From NCBI GenBank assembly GCA_025964465.1, contig JAOPYS010000401.1:1-8416 (forward strand): 8,416 nucleotides of DNA. Direction: 5' to 3'. The DNA is from Thermoleophilia bacterium (GTDB lineage Bacteria; Actinomycetota; Thermoleophilia; Gaiellales; SKUG01). Below the pieces are notes generated by a model. That model worked only from the letters and a program-made list of their open reading frames with translations. It was not told where the DNA came from and made no database searches. The translations under genes and the position numbers were made by a program. Position 1 is the stretch's first letter, and each line of letters starts with the position of its first letter. Below, piece by piece: positions 5,571 to 8,416 of the stretch.

Positions 5571-7312
5571 TGGCCGCGTCACCGAACCACGCACCGGCAC
5601 CATCGATCGGGCGCGAGCGCGCTTCAGCGATGATCGCCGCCATCATCATGATGGTCATCGTCGCGGCCATCGTCGGATCCATCACGATCATCACCACGCG
5701 CTCGAGCGAGCGCAGCGTCGACGCCGCGCGACGCGTCTCCAACGAGGCCACCATCCAGACCGCGGTCACCCGGGTGCTCTACGCGTACCAGAACGACCTC
5801 GGCTCGGAACAGGACTACTACCGCCTCGACGAGGACGACCTCAAGCAGGTGACGCAGGTGACGGGCGCCCAGGCGCGGGTGCTCAAGCCCGCCGACCTGC
5901 CGGGGCTGCCGCGGGAGCTGCAGACGGTCGACCAGGTGTGGGAGCACATCGGTAGCGGTGGGTCGTACCGGCTGCAGCCGGTCAGCCAGCCGCTGTTCAA
6001 CGTGATCGTCGAGGAATCGATCGACATCGCACCGTCCGTGTGCACGGGCGCCGGCCTGCCCGCCTCCGTGTGCGCCTCCGGTGGCGTGAAGGCGTACTGG
6101 GAGATGTACCGGCTGATCATGCCCGACGTGACCGGCAACGAGCCGCCCAACGTCGTGGTGTACCTGCGGTCGTGGCTGGGCTCGCCCGTGGCCCGGGCAT
6201 ACTCGAAGGCCTCCTACGCCCGCGCGGAGCTGCGGCCCGGACGCTTCGCCGACTACCAGCAGATCTCGGACGGCAACGTGCGCCTCAACTCAGGCGCCAG
6301 CATCAACGGGCCGGTCCACTCCAACGGGCTCGGCGACGCCTCGTTCTCGACCGTGGCCCAGGCACCGGCGGGGATGGGGTCACGCTGGATCTACGGCGAA
6401 CCCGGCGTCTCGTGCGTCGGCGACGCGTCGCTCTCGATCGCGGTCGGCAAGATCGCGGTGCCCGGGTGCCGCAGCGTCGGCGCCACGGGACAGACCATCA
6501 GCTTCCTGCGCGCGATCGATTCCATCCGCTCGATCCGGGTCGCCAAGAGCAAGGGGCGACCGAACGTCGACGTGTACGCGAGCAACGTCCAGCCCGGGCC
6601 CCTGAGCGGCCCCTACGACTCCGCCTGGGGCGTGGTCTTCAGCGGGCGCCGCATGACCGTCCAGTACCCCGGCGGTGGGAGTCGGAGCGTCGGCCTCAGC
6701 CGCGTGAACGCCTTCGTCTTCGACCGTGACGTGCGCGTCCGCGGCAACGTGGCGGCTGACACGCGCGTGACGATCGCCGCCGAACGCGGCGGCGTGGACG
6801 CGAACGGCGTCCAGATCACGACGGGTGGGCCCGGATCGGCGACGATCTTCATCGACGGCAACCTGACGAAGGGGGACGACGTCACGTCCTCGATCGGTCT
6901 CATCGCACAGGGCGACGTCGTGCTGTGGATGTACAAGGACGTCAACTCGGGCGCCTCGGTCTGCAACGCCTACACCGTACAGGCCGCAATGGTGGCCGCC
7001 ACCGGCGGGCTCACCATCCCCTCGCGCTACACCACCAACGAGCTGCAGACCGCGGCGCCGCGCTGCCCGGGCAAGGTGACCATCGACGGCTCCGTCGCGG
7101 GCCACCGTCCGCCCTTGCTCGTCTGGAAGTGGCCGAGCGGGGACAAGGCGGGCTACACAGGCACGCGCGACTACCGCTGGGACAAGGAATTGAAGCGCAA
7201 CCCGCCGCCGTACTTCCCGCTGACGGGTGCGTGGCAGCCCTTCCAGGTGCGCGACGCCAACACCGACTGCCTCTTCGACCCCGCCCGCCTCAGCGACCCG
7301 ACATGCCGATGA
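5570..7312 (+). CDS. PilX-like pilus assembly protein with DUF4900-type ectodomain
   Basis: At 580 residues this is the largest member of the operon. A short N-terminal segment (RERASA|MIAAIIMM...) leads into a single membrane helix, about 21-43, like PilX pilins. It lacks both Gly-1 and Glu+5 of a canonical prepilin. Residues about 175-250 hold the motif region NVVVYLRSWLGSP...ARAEL and the turn GNVRLNSGASINGPVHSNG. Later strands are repetitive: RDVRVRGNV (386-394), FIDGNLTKGDDVTSSIGLIAQGDVVL (427-452) and VTIDGSVAG. These suggest a beta-helix-like fold outside the membrane. The tail RDYRWDKELKRNPPPYFP (533-550) matches what I recall of DUF4900-type pilus-associated proteins. Eight cysteines may form disulphides. 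ATG 5570 is chosen because TGATG couples it to the preceding stop. The open frame continues far upstream, but those codons overlap the earlier pilin genes out of frame. It probably joins the other minor pilins in an initiation or tip complex. Confidence 0.85.
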   Translation: MAASPNHAPAPSIGRERASAMIAAIIMMVIVAAIVGSITIITTRSSERSVDAARRVSNEATIQTAVTRVLYAYQNDLGSEQDYYRLDEDDLKQVTQVTGAQARVLKPADLPGLPRELQTVDQVWEHIGSGGSYRLQPVSQPLFNVIVEESIDIAPSVCTGAGLPASVCASGGVKAYWEMYRLIMPDVTGNEPPNVVVYLRSWLGSPVARAYSKASYARAELRPGRFADYQQISDGNVRLNSGASINGPVHSNGLGDASFSTVAQAPAGMGSRWIYGEPGVSCVGDASLSIAVGKIAVPGCRSVGATGQTISFLRAIDSIRSIRVAKSKGRPNVDVYASNVQPGPLSGPYDSAWGVVFSGRRMTVQYPGGGSRSVGLSRVNAFVFDRDVRVRGNVAADTRVTIAAERGGVDANGVQITTGGPGSATIFIDGNLTKGDDVTSSIGLIAQGDVVLWMYKDVNSGASVCNAYTVQAAMVAATGGLTIPSRYTTNELQTAAPRCPGKVTIDGSVAGHRPPLLVWKWPSGDKAGYTGTRDYRWDKELKRNPPPYFPLTGAWQPFQVRDANTDCLFDPARLSDPTCR

Positions 7313-7314
7313 CC

Positions 7315-7319
7315 GGAGA
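7315..7319 (+). promoter_or_regulatory. Ribosome binding site supporting GTG 7324
   Basis: GGAGA lies four bases before the GTG at 7324 and downstream of both alternative in-frame ATGs (7303 and 7309). Those ATGs have no comparable purine run, so this site is the main argument for the GTG start. Confidence 0.45.
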
Positions 7320-7323
7320 CCAC

Positions 7324-8416
7324 GTGTCAACACGACTGCATGCGCGCACCCGCCGACGCTCGCGCCGCGAGGCGGGATTCTCGATCGTCGAGGTGATCAT
7401 CGCCGCGTTCATCCTCGCCATCGTCATCGTCGGGGCGACGGCGGTCGCCGGCGGCACGTCGCGTACCACCGGCGCCACCAAGGTCCGCGACCACCAGACG
7501 CAGGTCGCCAACCAGATGCTCGCCAGCCTCCAGGCCGACCCCTCCTGGGCCACCTGGTGCCGGGCCCGCCAGACCCCGTGGAACCCGGCATCACCCAAGT
7601 GCGACCTCGCCCCGTGGCTCGCCGCGAACCCGACGTACGCCAGCCTCGGCAAGACCACCGAGGGCGGCGGCGCCGTCGACTTCAAGGTCTCCGCGGTGGC
7701 GACCGGCATCGACCTCGCGGCCGACACCGAGCCCGGGTCGAACGGCAAGGACTCCGACGGAGTCCTGCCGGACATCTACCGCCTCTCGATCACCATCGCT
7801 CCGACCTCGGGCCTGGCGGCGCGCTTCCAGAACCTGCACGCCATGACCGTGCAGTCGGAGCTGAATCCGTCGATCCGGGTCCAGACCGGGCGTGTCACGG
7901 TCGACGCGTGCGAGGCGCTGAACCAGATCGACGAGCGCATCCCCGTGGGTGACTGCACCACGAACCAGGAGGCGGTCGACCTGCTCCCCCCGCCGTCGCT
8001 GGACACCACCACCCCGACCACGATCAAGAAGACGTGTGACGGGCCCCAGCGCGCGACGACCGGCACGGACGATCGGGACTGCGCCGCCTACAAGTGCGCC
8101 GACCCGGAGATCTCGCGCATGCCCGACAACGGGCTCAAGGTCGACTGCGACCAGTACCCCGGCTTCGCGCCTCCAGTCGGCGCCGAGGTGTTCTTCACGC
8201 GGATGGTGATGCAACCGGTCAACGGATCGGTGCGCCTCGTCAACACCCGCACGGGCCAGTCGTTCGGGCCGCTCACCTTCAACTCCGGGCGTGTCACGTT
8301 CCGGGACCTGCCGGTGGGCGAGTACGACGTGCGTGCCTCCGTGAGCGGCTCCGGCCGGCCGTGGAAGAGCAAGAGCGTCCCCAGCACCGGCAAGGTGTCG
8401 GTCGAGGCCGGCCTGC
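7324..8416 (+). CDS. PilV-like minor pilin with C-terminal Cna-B-like domain (3' partial)
   Basis: This is the fourth prepilin of the operon; 364 codons are visible and the frame is open at the window end. The 18-residue, strongly basic leader ends REAG|FSIVEV, the only canonical Gly-1 signal in the cluster. A membrane helix follows (IIAAFILAIVIVGATAVAGG, about 24-44), then an amphipathic helix with HQTQVANQMLASLQAD, typical of PilV subunits. The ectodomain continues to about residue 195. Residues about 196-275 hold six of the protein's eight visible cysteines (196, 211, 238, 253, 258, 275), with a Pro/Thr-rich spacer (LLPPPSLDTTTPTT) among them. From about 285 a beta-sandwich-like domain follows (GSVRLVNTRTGQSFGPL, RVTFRDLPVGEYDVRASVSG), resembling Cna-B/SpaA or carboxypeptidase-regulatory repeats. 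GTG 7324 has a Shine-Dalgarno site. ATG 7309 would give a 4-base ATGA overlap with the preceding stop, and ATG 7303 is also in frame. The role may be tip adhesin or display subunit, by inference. Confidence 0.87.
   Translation, partial: MSTRLHARTRRRSRREAGFSIVEVIIAAFILAIVIVGATAVAGGTSRTTGATKVRDHQTQVANQMLASLQADPSWATWCRARQTPWNPASPKCDLAPWLAANPTYASLGKTTEGGGAVDFKVSAVATGIDLAADTEPGSNGKDSDGVLPDIYRLSITIAPTSGLAARFQNLHAMTVQSELNPSIRVQTGRVTVDACEALNQIDERIPVGDCTTNQEAVDLLPPPSLDTTTPTTIKKTCDGPQRATTGTDDRDCAAYKCADPEISRMPDNGLKVDCDQYPGFAPPVGAEVFFTRMVMQPVNGSVRLVNTRTGQSFGPLTFNSGRVTFRDLPVGEYDVRASVSGSGRPWKSKSVPSTGKVSVEAGL

Overview
The window is very GC-rich, with codons ending almost always in G or C. It carries Crp/Fnr, UvrB and type IV pilin families in a style typical of high-GC Actinomycetota. 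The PilX-like protein with repeated polymer-forming motifs inside a minor-pilin operon, together with the Arg/Ala-rich proteins, suggests the Thermoleophilia (Solirubrobacterales, for example a Patulibacter-like genus). That placement is from memory of protein style; no search was run.

Left part (1-1980). The window opens inside a forward gene whose product ends in a Crp/Fnr-type sensor domain and winged helix. Its frame is open to the window edge and reads there like an alpha-helical repeat region, so the full protein is probably longer than an ordinary Crp regulator. A 442-base stretch (1124-1565) follows. It holds a near-perfect palindrome with Crp-operator spacing, a doubtful 83-codon ORF and a cluster of short inverted repeats. 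An unrecognised 133-residue gene (1566-1967) comes next.

Middle (1983-4088, minus strand). A complete uvrB, the damage-recognition helicase-like subunit of nucleotide excision repair, converges on the unknown gene with a 15-base gap. A TAGAAT -10 box places its predicted transcription start on the A of its ATG, so its mRNA is probably leaderless. An inverted repeat, GTTCCG-N11-CGGAAC, covers the promoter core.

Right part (4165-8416, plus strand). Four genes transcribed divergently from uvrB form a tightly packed minor-pilin operon: a GspH/PilA-like pilin, a PilW/GspJ-like pilin, a large PilX-like protein and a PilV-like pilin that runs off the end. The first two genes overlap by 7 bases, the second and third share one base (TGATG), and the third and fourth meet within about 11 bases. 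They are expected to form the initiating or tip complex of a type IV pilus or related pseudopilus. The last gene has a Cys-rich, Pro/Thr-containing linker and a Cna-B/SpaA-like beta-sandwich at the visible C-terminus, suggesting a display or adhesin role.

No tRNA, rRNA, CRISPR array, insertion sequence or attachment site was seen.
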